64,000 nucleotides of DNA from Branchipolynoe longqiensis (taxonomy: Eukaryota > Annelida > Polychaeta > Phyllodocida > Polynoidae): NCBI GenBank assembly GCA_030323885.1, contig CM059198.1, positions 15,848,462 to 15,912,461 of the forward strand. Reading direction: 5' to 3'. The notes under the pieces are model-generated. The model saw only the letters and a program-made list of their open reading frames with translations. It ran no database searches and was not told where the DNA came from. Below are positions 21,861 to 35,100 of this stretch, piece by piece. Numbering within the stretch: position 1 is the stretch's first letter; every line of letters begins with the position of its first letter. Made by a program: the position numbers and the translations under genes.

Positions 21861-22025
21861 TAAATGGAGGGGCGGGTGGAGTGGGAAATAGAAAGGGGAG
21901 TGGAGAGTGGGGTGGATGGAGTGAGAAATAGAAAGGGGAGTGAAGGAAAGGAATGGAGAGGGATTCGAGGGATGATAGGGAGGGAACTGGGAAGGGGAGG
22001 GAGCAGGGACGAGAGTAGAGGACAA
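21861..22025. repeat. Purine-rich tract
   Basis: It is a roughly 160-base G/A-rich run with the repeated block 'gtggagtgggaaatagaaaggggagtg'. The Pro/Ser/Leu-rich minus-strand frame across it is composition-driven. Confidence 0.7.
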
Positions 22026-22110
22026 AATATATAAATAAAAACTGCCCGCCCGACCCAGATTTTTATTTCAAAAGAATGATCAACTTTTTTTATTTTGCCG
22101 AAGTAGCACA

Positions 22111-22560
22111 TTATATGATGTCGGTCAGGGAACGGACAGGTGAAGGACAGAGAATATAAAGCATGGTCAAAGGGTTTTAAACTTACTAATAGTCACAGTA
22201 GGTGTTGTGCTATTTTGTTTGTGAAACTGTATTGCAATGCACTGTTTCTTTATAACCTTTCTCCATAACTACCACCAATGCTCAACATTAATTGAGCACA
22301 AAATAATTCCCAGGTGATAGGTAGTTTCTAGGTCGCCAATAGTCATATTCGGTCATGATAACTGTATATAAGAAAAGTTGTTCGGTGGTGTCACTGCCCC
22401 TTTAAGTCAATAGACACTATCATATTCATAAATCTCTCTAAAGCTTGATAATTCCCTGCTTTTGCTAACATTGTTTATACCACATCAATGTCTCATCGAT
22501 ACCTCAGTGCTAAAAAAAAACACCAAAAAATACTTGGGAATGGCATTTTTGAAAATCAAT
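22111..22560. other. Stretch with nothing recognised
   Basis: No gene or repeat match was found. Confidence 0.4.
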
Positions 22561-22562
22561 GT

Positions 22563-22882
22563 GTTTTGTTTGCTTGTTGTTGTTTTACATCCTAGCAACA
22601 TCTAAGGTCATATCAGGACGGGTAGCGAGTGTTGACAATGCGCACTCATGGTGACTTTATAGTGCTGCACTATTGTGAGACCAGGCCACTGGCACCATGG
22701 CCCGATATCCCACACAGTCACATTATCCTGACATTGTGCTATCCAGTCCTTGACCTATCCTATGAATGCCAAGCGCCAGGCTAGGTAGTGACAATAATCA
22801 ATTTTATCAGTGATTGGTTTGAACTCCCGACCTTCCGCACGGGAAGCATGCGTTCTACAGATTCGGCCAGCTCGTCCGGTGG
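22563..22882 (-). mobile_element. SINE (family 1), near full length
   Basis: It runs from the tail 'tgtttgcttgttgttgttttacatcc' to the head complement 'gaactcccgaccttccgcac' and 'cagattcggccagc'. It lies just beyond the last calpain exon seen. Confidence 0.82.
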
Positions 22883-22928
22883 AAAATTAATAAATTTCAC
22901 AAACTACAACAACAGTCAATGAACCCAC

Positions 22929-23146
22929 CATCCTGTCTTCCCAGCAAGTTGATCCTTCTCGGCCAATATTCGCACAAGGAAGCCGCCCTCCTGCCCCACG
23001 TGGTACGTGTAAGGCACCAAGATGTAGTGCCCGGGGTCAATGTCAACGCGGGCCGTGATCTCGCGAGACTCTTTCTTGGACGTGATGTTGCAAACCAGCT
23101 CTAGTTTCGACAGTTGCCGTCGCTCATCCTTCTCGGGCGTTTTTGA
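22929..23146 (-). CDS. Calpain exon: second half of domain III
   Basis: The acceptor is TTCCATTTCCAG just above 23146. The frame starts at phase 0 with [17 protein letters not shown] and continues [33 protein letters not shown] and [12 protein letters not shown]. The R..(I/L).PG.YI.VP.T pattern followed by FL.R is the conserved C2-like domain III core. The donor is GTGGGT at 22928, a usable but non-optimal site, leaving two bases for the next exon, which was not found. Confidence 0.85.
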
Positions 23147-26100
23147 CTGGAAATGGAAGTTTCGGGAGGTAACTTACTCATCGAGCAAGGGAACATATGG
23201 CAAGATAGTAGTAAGTTTGGGATTGGGATATTATTTAATAGGTGAGTGATTGGATGTTTACGTTTGTTGTTTGTTTGTTTCGTGGAGTGTTATGTCCTGG
23301 CAGCATCTAAGGTCATATAAACTCATATCAGAACGGGTAGGCCTACCGACTTGTGACAGTGCGCACTCATGGCAACTTTATAGTGCTGTCCCACTGTGAG
23401 ATCAGGCCACCGGTACCATGACCTGATATCCCACTCATTCACATTATCCTGACACTGAGCTAACCATTGGTTTTTTTGTTTTGTTTTGTTTTTGTAAATA
23501 TTTTTATTCATCTGAATACATATTTTGTCAGCTCCAAGGCACTGGTCTTCTAGCCGTTGGAGCGATCACATTTGATTTGGACATAGTGGAAATGGAATGG
23601 GTTGCATTGTGTGCAGCATAACCCATTCTGAACATAAAAATAAAGTGAGGTAGCAGCCTATGCTGTATAGTGTACAGCATAGGTACTCAACATAGTGCAA
23701 GGTATATATATGCATCAAGATAGAGTGTGCAGTAATGTACACTATTGGTTAAATCATATGAAGTGTTTGTATATCAGTTAGATTTGGTTTGATTAATGGT
23801 TAGTCTTTTAATAGAGCCATGTTGTGCATGTATAGTGGTTTATATTGCGTGCAATGCTGGTTGAAGATGTAGTTATTCAGTGGTGGTAGTGGGTCTTGAA
23901 TGTTATTATGTCATTGAGTTATAATAGTTGTTTGTCAAAATGTGGAAGGGGGGGGGGAGGGGTCTAGGGGAAGGGGGCCGGACAGGCAGGGAGAGAGCAG
24001 GCATGAGAGAGGGCAAAGTCAATGGGTCGTTCAGTAGCTCACATTATATATTTGCAGTGCCAGGTTTTGGGCCTGAATAACCAGGTGAGCTCCGTATTCA
24101 TTTTTAAAGGCAAGGATCAAACCCACCTCTCTGGTTTTGGTTGGGAGTTCATTCCACATGACACTTCCTTTGTAAATCGAAGCTCTGATTAACTTATTTG
24201 TATTAGGGTTGGGCACCAGAGTAGGGTCGATGTCCCCATTCTCGTTACCCTGGTTGTGTGATCTATGTATTTGTCATCACTTGCACGTTTATACATCAGC
24301 GTCATTAGGTGTAGGTTCCTACATACATCCAGAGTGTCCAGCCCTGCTCTGCTATGCATTTCAACCACATTTAGCATCTTGCCTTGGAATACTGTTCTGA
24401 GAGCTCTGTTTTGCGTTCTTTGTAAGTTGGTCTCTCGCTGCTTCGTTAGCAATCCATAGATGATATCATTTTAGTCTATAATTGGTAATATTGTTGACTT
24501 GTACAGCTGCAGAGCAGTATTCTCACTTACATGGGTCCTTATTTTTCTGAATGTGTTCATTTTTAGTGCTAGAGTTTGGTTAAGTCTTGCCAGCTGTTGG
24601 GTACCACTTAGAGTCACATTGAGAGTTGTGCCTAGGTACTTATAGGAGTTCACATCCTTTTACTATATCGGATCATATCAGTGTAGTAGTTTGTAATCAA
24701 GCAGGGAACACAACTCAAGATAGTAACTTTATGATTGGAATGTTGGGGGGGGGATGATTGGAGGTTTACGTCCTAGCAACATCTCAGATCATATCAGTAT
24801 AGTAGTCTGCAATTGAGTAGAGGAATACAACTGGGGATATCAAAACTCGCCAGCTCATCTATACCCCTTCGAGCTTAATGCCGATATCATGCAATAAACC
24901 TTGTTACTGCACACTATATCGATTTTAGGTGCCGAAGGGTATATATAACCTTTGCCGATATCTAAGCTCATTGCGTCGCTTTGATAGCAATACAGATATT
25001 ACCATCTTCGTGCCTAAGGCCCATATCATACAATAAACTCACTCCAACGTTACCATGGTGCGAACGAACAGAATGAACGAGTTATCCTAATGAATAAAGT
25101 ATTCACTTTCTTAGATCCCCCCCACCCCACTGTCCGCTCACCCATCACCACCTGCTCGCCTTGACAACCTAGCAACTACTAATCTAATGATATAATAAGG
25201 TACAAAAACCCACTAGAAGTAGTACTACTGGACAGCAACATTACCAACCAACAATATGCATATTGTTTACCCACCAGATGCATAACACCTATCAAAAAGT
25301 AAAACTATGACGAAACCTCAAATGAAAAACTAACTGTTATCCAATCAAAGCATATTATTGAACCAATATCATAAAACGTTGAGTTAATCTGCCTTGCTGT
25401 ACATATTTCAGCACAGGTGACTCCTCTCTGCATTATATTGAGTACTTATGCTGGACACTATACAGGATGGGCTCCTCCCCCCTTATATTGTATGAAGGTG
25501 AAGGGTGATGTATACAATACAGCACAATCCACTCCCTCATCGCTATGTTATGTACAACCAAAATACGATCATTTCGACGTCTGGAAGACCAGAACTCCAA
25601 CGCTGACAAAATGTATGTTCAGATGAATAAACATATTTACCACACACAACAACAACAAAATTAAAAAAAATTAAAACACGCCAAAAAAACTACCAGCTTG
25701 ATTTTTATTTTGTATTTTGGCAAAACATCCAAGTAAGCAATACATACATGAAATTGGTACGTTCCTTCTCTTCCTCCCTTTCACTCTCTCTCCCTTTCTC
25801 TATCCCTCTCTCTCTTTCGATCTCCCTTTCCCTTTCTATCTTACCTATCCCTCTCTCTTGTCCCGGTCACATACACGTTAGTGGACGTAGTTAAACGTAG
25901 GTGTATGTAGTGGAGGCTAACATGGGTCAAACGTGGTGTAAGTATGTTAAACTACGTTGAAATATGTTAAGGTACGGCAGGTTTTGGTACGGATAAATAT
26001 GTTACGGTATGGATAAATATGTTACGGTATAGATAAATATGTTACGGTATGGATGCCGGTACGGATGCCGGTACGGATGCCGGTACGGATGCTGGTATGT

Positions 26101-29100
26101 TCAACTACATTCAACTACATTCAACTATGTTCAACTATGTTCAACTACGTTCAACTACTTTCAACTATGTTCAACTATGTTCAACTACATTAGCCTCCAC
26201 TACATTAACCTACGTCCACTAACGCCTATGTGAAGAGGGATTCATCCAAATATGCTAGAGCACGCTAGAGCGAACTAGAGTATGCTAGAGTATGCTAGAG
26301 TACGCTAGAGTACATTAGCGTCACAGATGCAAATTCAGCCTCTAACGTAGCGCTCTTTTGAACATGTCCAAAATTAAATCGGACATCACGGCTTACCCAC
26401 GTTATTACAAAGTTAACATCAGGGACAAGGATGGATGCCGGTACGTTCAACTACCTATAACTACGTTAGCCTCCAATACGTTCAACTACTTCCACTAACG
26501 TGTATGCGAGCGGGGCATTACTTTCTATGTATGTATATTGTTTTGCAAGTGAGCAGAGTGACAGTTGGCTCACGGTGTAGAGGAGGCAGGGAGGAGAGAA
26601 TGCCTGCTCCGCAGTGAATAACACCGAAGCTAAGGTGGTTAGAGAAAAACATTAAGGGGCTGCCGTTATTTATATCCACTTAATAAATTACATAGTACAT
26701 ATATAACAATTTCAGCAGTACAGTGAGTGAGAGTAACGGCCACTGAGGCGTGGGCGAGCAGGTGGCGCCACATGCGGAAGTCATAAAGTACCAATAAATG
26801 ACCTAATGAGTAGGTCACCAGCCGATGACATAGTGGCTGGATAGTAGATGGATATTCCAGCTTATTATACTCATATAATGGCTTATACAGCATATATATA
26901 TATATATCATCTCAGCAGGAGACACAGTGGCAGAATCAGTAGAACGCATGCTCCATGTGTGGACTTCCAGTCGAGTCAAACCAGTGACTTACAAAATTGA
27001 TTGATGTAACTACCTAGCCTGGTATTCAGCATTGCTAGGATAGGGCAAGGACTGGTTAGCTCAGTATCAGGATAATGTGACTGAGTGGGAAATTAGGCCA
27101 TTATGTGGTGCCAATGGCCTGGTCTTCCATGAGTGTACGCTTTCACAAGTTGGTACACGTCCTGATATGACCATATCACCTTACATGTTACCAGGACGTA
27201 AAACTCCAACAAACAAACAAAACTATTACATCAACAATATTTTGCCTAGGATAACAGAAGCGGCTTTGCGAAAAAGACCCACAAAAAAACAAATATTTCC
27301 GTTGAGATCCTCAATCTTGACCTACCTTGTAAATACAAAAGCCGACGTCGACGAGAAGGCTGTTGCCCGTCTTGGCTCCTCGTCGGTAGTCCTGGAGAAC
27401 ACTCACCACCACGTGACACTTTCCATGCAAGGCCGGAGGCACGATCTTGTTGACGGCGTCTGGTTGACTCAGCGTGAAAGGAATGCGGGGATTCAACGAG
27501 TGAGAGGTCATATCGCGGGGAGGACCTCCACTCGTAGCTTCTGCAATGTCAGTACATCAAGGCTGGTGGGGGGTTTTTCTCTCTTTTTTTTGGTAAATAT
27601 GTTTATTCTGCTGAATAAGTTCTCTTGTCAACGCAGAAGCCCTGGTCTACCTTTTTTTCAATTCGGGATTATTTACACAAAAAATGGTATATAGACTGTA
27701 TAAATGAGCCAACAACAGCTGTTGCAAACACATTTTGCAGCAAGCATATAGCACAATCGATTTCTGATAGTTTCCTACATGTTCTACAGCAAAATGGTAA
27801 CAGCAGTGTCACATGACTACATTAGTATTAGATGGATCAATGTGAATATTTGCATGGTATTTAGAATGTGGCCAGAAGTTATCTTCTGTAGTCAATTGAT
27901 AAAGTTGGAATAAGTTTTAATGTAGGATGTGGTTAGTTAGACAAAGAGAATATTAATGTCAGCTTGATTGGAATATTCTAATGTTAGCCCACCATGGCAA
28001 AGACCCTATAATACTAAGATGGCTCACTCAGCCTGTACTGTGTAATCAAAATGATTAAACCCACCACTTGGTGCGCTGGCTGTTCTCTTGGTTAAACAGG
28101 TGCTTTATTATATATATAAATGTATATCTGAATGGGAAAGATGTGTGATGATGGTGATGCTGATGATGCTGATGATGAAGATGTGTATTTGTTCATAGCA
28201 ATTTCATATTGATATGTATTCACACTTACCTATCTCATGTATAATATAATTGTATGTGTTTACATGTGAAACACCATCCAGCAGCCGGGCTGATCAAACC
28301 CACCACAAGGTGGCACTGTGAAATTTACATTACCATGGGAGAGATAGGGAGTGAGCCGTCTTAGCATTATAGGGTCTTTGGCCATGGTTAAGGATGAGAG
28401 TTGGTTAGTTGGAATTTGCTGTTTTAGTGTTCATAGTCGGCTGACAGCAATATGAGTCATGCAGTTGGGATGGGGTTGTTAGTTGGTTGGTTGCTGTGGT
28501 TTTACGTCCTGGCAACATCTAAGGTCATATCAGGATGGGCACACAATGGACAAGCTGTGGCCAGTGAAGCAGTGAGACCAACCTCAGTACATTCACAGGG
28601 AACAAACCAGGGTCATCACAATAGGCACATCACAACAGGGATATCACAATAGGGACATTACAATAGGGAAATCACAATATCAACTTCATAATAGGGGCAT
28701 CACAATATGGGCATATCAGTATGATCACAAGTGCGACATCACAATAAAGACACCACAATAGGGACAACACAACAGGGACATCACAGTAGGGACACCACAA
28801 CAGGAGCCCTACAATAAGGCCATCACAATAGGGACATCAACATACAGACATCACAATAGGGACACTATAATAAGGACATCACAATAAGGTTATATAAATA
28901 GGATCACAACAGATAATCACAATAGGGAGACCACAACAGGGAAATCACAATAGAGACACTACAATAGGGGTATCACAATAGGGACACTACAATATGGGCA
29001 CCAGAATAGAGACATCTCACAATGGGGACACCAACAATGGGGACATCACAACAGGGACATCACAACAGGGACACCAGAATAGGGACATCACAATACGAAC

Positions 29101-32100
29101 ATTACAACAGGGACATCACAATATGAAGATGAGAACAGGGACATCACAATAAGGACACAACAATAGGGACATTACAATAGGGAGACTACAATCGGGATAT
29201 CACAATAGAGCCATCACAACAGGAAGCCGGATGGTTGGTTGTTGGAGTTTTACATCCTGGCAACATCTAAGATCATATCAGGATGGATACCGACTTGTGA
29301 CAGTGTCCACTCATAGTGACTTTATATTGCTGCCCCACTGGGAAATCAGGTCACTGGCACCATGACCCGATATCCCACTCAGTTACATTATCCTGACACT
29401 GAGCTAACCAGTCCTTGTCCTATCCTATTAATGTCAAGTGCCAGGCTAGGGAGCAACAACTATCAATGTTATAAAATAAGTCACAACAGGGAGCTGTAAA
29501 CACGCCCTTTACTGCCGACACGATGTAGCGTCACCATTAGTCAACCGACCAAATGTGTTCTCGACACACCTCATTCATTTACATACGCATTTTAGCAAAT
29601 GGACAAAACAAAGCATACTCACTGTCCCAGTGCCCGAAGGAGCAGACGACATTCCGCCAGCTTCCCTGTGACCGGAAGTAGTCGACACGCGCCTCGAACA
29701 TGCTGGAGTTGAACGTCTTACTCCTGCGCTCGTTCTTTGACGTCGCCGTCTGGCTGGACGGCCGGCTGTTATCGCCCCAACCGTGACCCCCGACCCCGCT
29801 CCCGCCGCCGCCGCCGGCCCCGCCTCCACCCCCACCGCCGGCCCCGCCTCCACCACCACCGCCCTTGGAGGATTTAATCCTGATTTTAATCTCCGAAGTG
29901 CTGTTGGTTCTTTCCGTGTCCGACCGGGAGACGGTGGACAAGTTGGAGAAGGTCGACAGGTTCGACGCCGCACTCCCCTGGCGAACAAACGAATCCCTCG
30001 GCGGGTGCTGGGCAGGGCCTGGTGCCGGCGCGCGGTCCGGCGCACCGTGGTCGCCATGGTTACTTCCCCACTGACCTGATTCCCGGCGTTGGGGATTCTG
30101 GCCTTGGGTTTGAACGTCATAAGTAAGAAGCTCCGCTTTGCTGCCGGTGTGTTGATACTGCTGTTGTCGTTGCTGTTGATGTTGTTGTTGTTGTTGTTGA
30201 TGATGATCATGATGATCATGATGCGGTTGATGTGATTGTTGTGTTTGATTATGCTGTGTATGCTGCTGCTGTTGTGAAGACATCAAAAGGGATGAAGATC
30301 TCCGTACGAAGAGAGCAGAGCCTGACGTCTCGCCTTCCCTCGTGCAGGCCACCGTCACCAACCCTCGCGTGTCCAGCGTGATTGTCTGCGGGTTCTCCCG
30401 CACTGTGATGCCGTGCCCATGGTGCCCTTCTCCCTTCTTCCCCGGCGGCTCGTCGCCGCTGTCCCACGAGTACTGGGTGCCGGCGTGGCCCTTGTAGGGC
30501 ACAGTGCTGCTGCAGATGACGAGGTCGCCGAAGTGGCGGCAGAACTCCATGAACGGGATCCAGAACTCGTTCGCCTCCAGGCACTCCCGAGGCCGGTAGT
30601 TCTCCATGAACGTCGGGTTCACTGTGTGCCAACTGGAATCGTTCCGGTGGCTGTGATTAAAGTAATAACAATAGTCTATATATTTTTTTTTTAATACGCG
30701 TCCTAGCATTCCGGTCTTTATGTTTATATTTTTTTCTCTAGCAAATGTTTGTTTATTTTTATTATATTTATTTTAGTCTACTTGTATTTACTCATTACTT
30801 CTGTGTGTTCCTTTGTATTAGTTGTTTTCATTTTATATTGATATTTTTCTTTATTTATTTGTATTATTTGCTTTTATTTATGCTTATTCGAAAACATAAT
30901 ATTGTTTCATTGTTCATTATTATTATTCAGGGATGGAAGACTGCTGCGACATCACGGATTTCCGTTTATTTTATTACCTTAAATATTGGTAGGACAAAAT
31001 CCAAGCAAGAAAATAGGAATTGCAGGCATGGCCGATAATGCAGTCAGAACAAGGACAGTGGAACACTCTCCACGCCTAGGATAGTATGTACTGACCAATC
31101 GGTGGAATGATACTAGGATAGTGCTAGGAGAGTAGCGGATGAATTTGAATTCCTGGAATTGCCCACGACTTCCTGACTGCTGATTATAAGAATAGGCCTA
31201 CATAGTCCTGCCGTAGGCACATATTACTTATGCCGTCCCGACCTTGGACTACATTCTCATGATTTTTGCCAATGGTCCCTTGTATAACTCTGGGTATCCC
31301 ATTAAATGTCCAGTGTTCGTGGTTATGAGCATAGGTCTACCTAGTCCTGCATTGGAGGTTCACTGCATACTCTGCCCTGCCCTGAACTTAGACTTTATTG
31401 GTTTCCTTATCAACTGTTCCTCATATAACTATGAGAGTAGGTGTACCCCTTTAAGTTTAAGTATTCATGATTTTGTATATAGGCCTACCTAGTCCTGCCT
31501 TAGAAACACTCCATATACTATCCTGATATTGGACTACATACTAGCTTCCTTATCAACTGTGTTCATATCAAAGTGTTCATGATTATGTGTATGGGCTTAC
31601 CTAGTCCTGCAGATACTGCCTGTGTCTTAGTTTTGATAGTTTTGTGTGTGATGTGGTTGGGGTTTATGTGTATGTGTATAGATGCCCAGTTAGTCCATCA
31701 CTAAACTGGTTATAGCTCCATATTGTTTCCCTTCCATCTCTCCTCTAGCACCTCATAAAAGTTAGGGCATTGAAATCAACTAATCCACGGATTTATAACC
31801 CAGGCAGTACCTTACACTAAATTGCATGACATATAGTTGACACCCTGCTATCCATTGCAATCTTCTTGCTAACCAATACCCAGAACCTACAGAGACATGT
31901 GATAATATCCAAACTGAATACTCTAGCTAACCCCTCTAAAATCATAAGAGGGTAAATAAGCTATTTATCTTCACAGAAACATTTTTGAAGATTTTATTTG
32001 TGTTCTTTTTTGTGTGTTAAAAAAAATATATAATAAAATAGATTGTTATATTATTTTGTTCATATAACTTTTAAAGGTTAATAGAATGACTGGGACAATG

Positions 32101-35100
32101 CAAGGGGGACCTGGGTACTGGGGGACAGTGTGCAGAGGATATGAGCATGGGACAAGTGGCTGGGCGGGCTTCCTCTGAACGAACTGAAGGGTCTGCCAGG
32201 TTTCAAAATAGCACACCTGAATGTACGTAGTCTCACACATAAAATAGAACAATTAACAATTGATCTGCCAGGATCGGGACTTGATATTTTCACAGTATCA
32301 GAAACATGGCTCAATAGCCTTATAGAAAAAAATCTAACTTCAATAACAAACTACACCTTCCTTAGGTATGATCGAAAAGCAAAACATCTAAATGGGCAAG
32401 CCAAAGCTGGAGGTGGACTAGGAATTTACTGCCGAAATTCTCTACAAGTAGATTCTAATAGATAAAAATATTTCAAATGCTGTGCTGGAACTACAATGGG
32501 TGGTTGTAACAAGGCCTTATTCAAAGAAGATCCTAATTGGAAATGTGTACAGACCACCAGATGGAAGTGTTAAACAGGCCTTCGAGGAATTGAGCAATGG
32601 GATGAGTGAAATAGATGACATAGACAAGTATGAGACCCTACTGATAGGCGACTTCAATGCAGACTGTAGTGCTAAGAGAAAGCTACCAGCCATAATCAAA
32701 AATCAATTTGCTTCAGAACATGAGCTCCAACAGCTGATAGATAAACCAACTAGGTCAACTAGAACTACTGCAACCACAATCGATTTAGCCTTTACTAACA
32801 TCAAGTATTGCACTCAAGCAGGAGTCCTTAACTAGAATGTCAGTGACCATAAGCCAGTCTATATTATCAAAAAGAAACCCAGAAACAACCTAAAAACCAC
32901 CGCATACTGCGGAAGGACATATAGAAACTTTTCAACTGATACACTTAGGACAATCTTGCAGAGTTATAACCCCACTACAATATTTGAAGAACAGGATCCT
33001 AATAAATGTTGGGATATTTTAGAAGATATGATCAACCATGCAGCAGATAAACTTTGTCCGATGACTGAACTAAAAATAAAAGAGAACACGGCTGTTTACA
33101 TCACCAGTGAACTGATAGAACTACAAAAGGACAGATTATTTTAAGCAAAAGGCTGACCTGACCAAAGACCCAGGAGACCAGTTTATAGCAAAATGCTTAA
33201 CAAGCAAAGCCAGAACAGAGGTGAGGAAAGCGAAATCTATGTACTACATTTATCAAGCCATAAAGCACAACCAGAATCCTAAGAAATTCTGGTATGAACT
33301 AAGTCAAATTCAACCAGAAGCCAAACCACAGATAAACAGCATAGTAGACGACAGCACAGGTGAGCGAGTACCTGATGGTCAGTTAGCTGAAGTAATAAAC
33401 AACTATTTTGTAGACATTGGGGCAAATCTCACCAAGAAATTCAAACAAAAAACCAAGTATCCACAAAATTATCACCCAGTCGCAAATCAACATGAATACA
33501 ATCTTGAGAAAACAACAAGAAAAGAAGTACTCACCAAGATTGAGGAACTTTCATCATATAAATCGTCTGGTATGATGAATATAAATTCAGCCTTCATTAA
33601 GACTGCCATTAGCATCCTAATAAATGAATTTACACATCTCTACAACCTTGTCATTGAAACAGGTGTATTCCCAGATAAATGGAAAATAGCTACTGTCACA
33701 CCAATACCAAAGATAAGTAATCCTAAATCATGCAATGAACTGCGACCAATATCAATACTGCCCCTCCCTGGCAAAGTCATCGAACAAATAATCCATGATC
33801 AAATAAAAACCTTCCTGGAAGACACCAACTACCTTGCCAAACAGCAAAATGGCTTCAGAAAAGATAAATCAACCACAATAGCCCTAGCCACTCTATTAGA
33901 TGAACTGCTGACTAACATGGATAGAGGAGATCTGACAATAACTGTTTTTCTTGATTTCAAGAAAGCTTTTGACACAATAGACCATGACATTTTACTCTGG
34001 AAAATTGAAAGGGCAGGACTTGGTCCTAAATCTTGTACATTTATAGCCAACTATCTATCAAATAGACAACAAGTTACACAAAAAATGGCACTAAGTCAAT
34101 GGAGAGATCAATTACAACTGGAGTACCCCAGGGTTCCACGCTTAGGCCACTACTCTTCCTCGTATTCATTAATGACTTGCCCTTGGTAACAAATGAGGCC
34201 ATGTTCACACTGTTTGCTGATGATGCGGCCCTCACAGTCCATAGCCCAAACATTGCATCTGCAGCAGAGGTAGTTGAGGATGTACTAAATGTAAATAAAT
34301 CCAGAGCACAACCTATCAATTTACATTTGGGTGATGCAGTATTGAATGAGGTAGAATCATACAAATATTTAGGGACCACACTCGATTCTACACTAAATGG
34401 TAATCGACAACTCTCAAGACATAATCAAATGATAGCCATAAAAATGACAACGTTCAGAAAAAGTAGGTACTACATGAGCAAGAATACAGCCCTGTTACTA
34501 TATAAAGCCACTATTCTTCCAATAATTGACTACAATGATTTAATATATGGACTGCTGACAAAACAACAAGAAAACAAATTACAGAGGATTCAAAACAGGG
34601 CACTTAGAACTGTCTACAGAGGGAAAAACCTGTCTGTAAAGGAAATGCATGCTAAAGCACAAGTCAGCTACCTTAGCCAAAGGAGGGAAACACATCTCCT
34701 CAGTCTCATGTATAAAAGATCCAATGATGAACAATATGTTGACCATACAAACAGAGTAACCAGACAGAGCGATGCTACACTTCTAAAAACACCCAAGCCA
34801 CTAACAAACAAACTGACTAAAGCACCGATTTACAGAGGTGGCACATTGTGGAATAAACTTCCAGTGAGGACAAGACGGTCCACAAGTCTCCTTGAATTTA
34901 AAAACTTAATGAAAATACAACAGGCCTGTCAGACCCCGACACAGTTATAGGTATTCTAAAGGCCATCCTTGCCCTGACCCTTGTACATACATATATATAT
35001 AAATGTTTTCAAATGCACTACACAGCCCTGCACGCTGATCCCCTTCCCGCCCCTAACCTACCCTACTACACCTTCTTTCAAAACCTATTACCTAACATTT

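Noticed and set aside
28590..29230. CRISPR-like or regulatory array
   Set aside because: It is a simple 14-bp minisatellite without spacers.
29783..30694. Plus-strand frames opposite the large calpain exon
   Set aside because: They are shadows of a GC-rich exon; the minus strand has splice sites and calpain motifs in phase.
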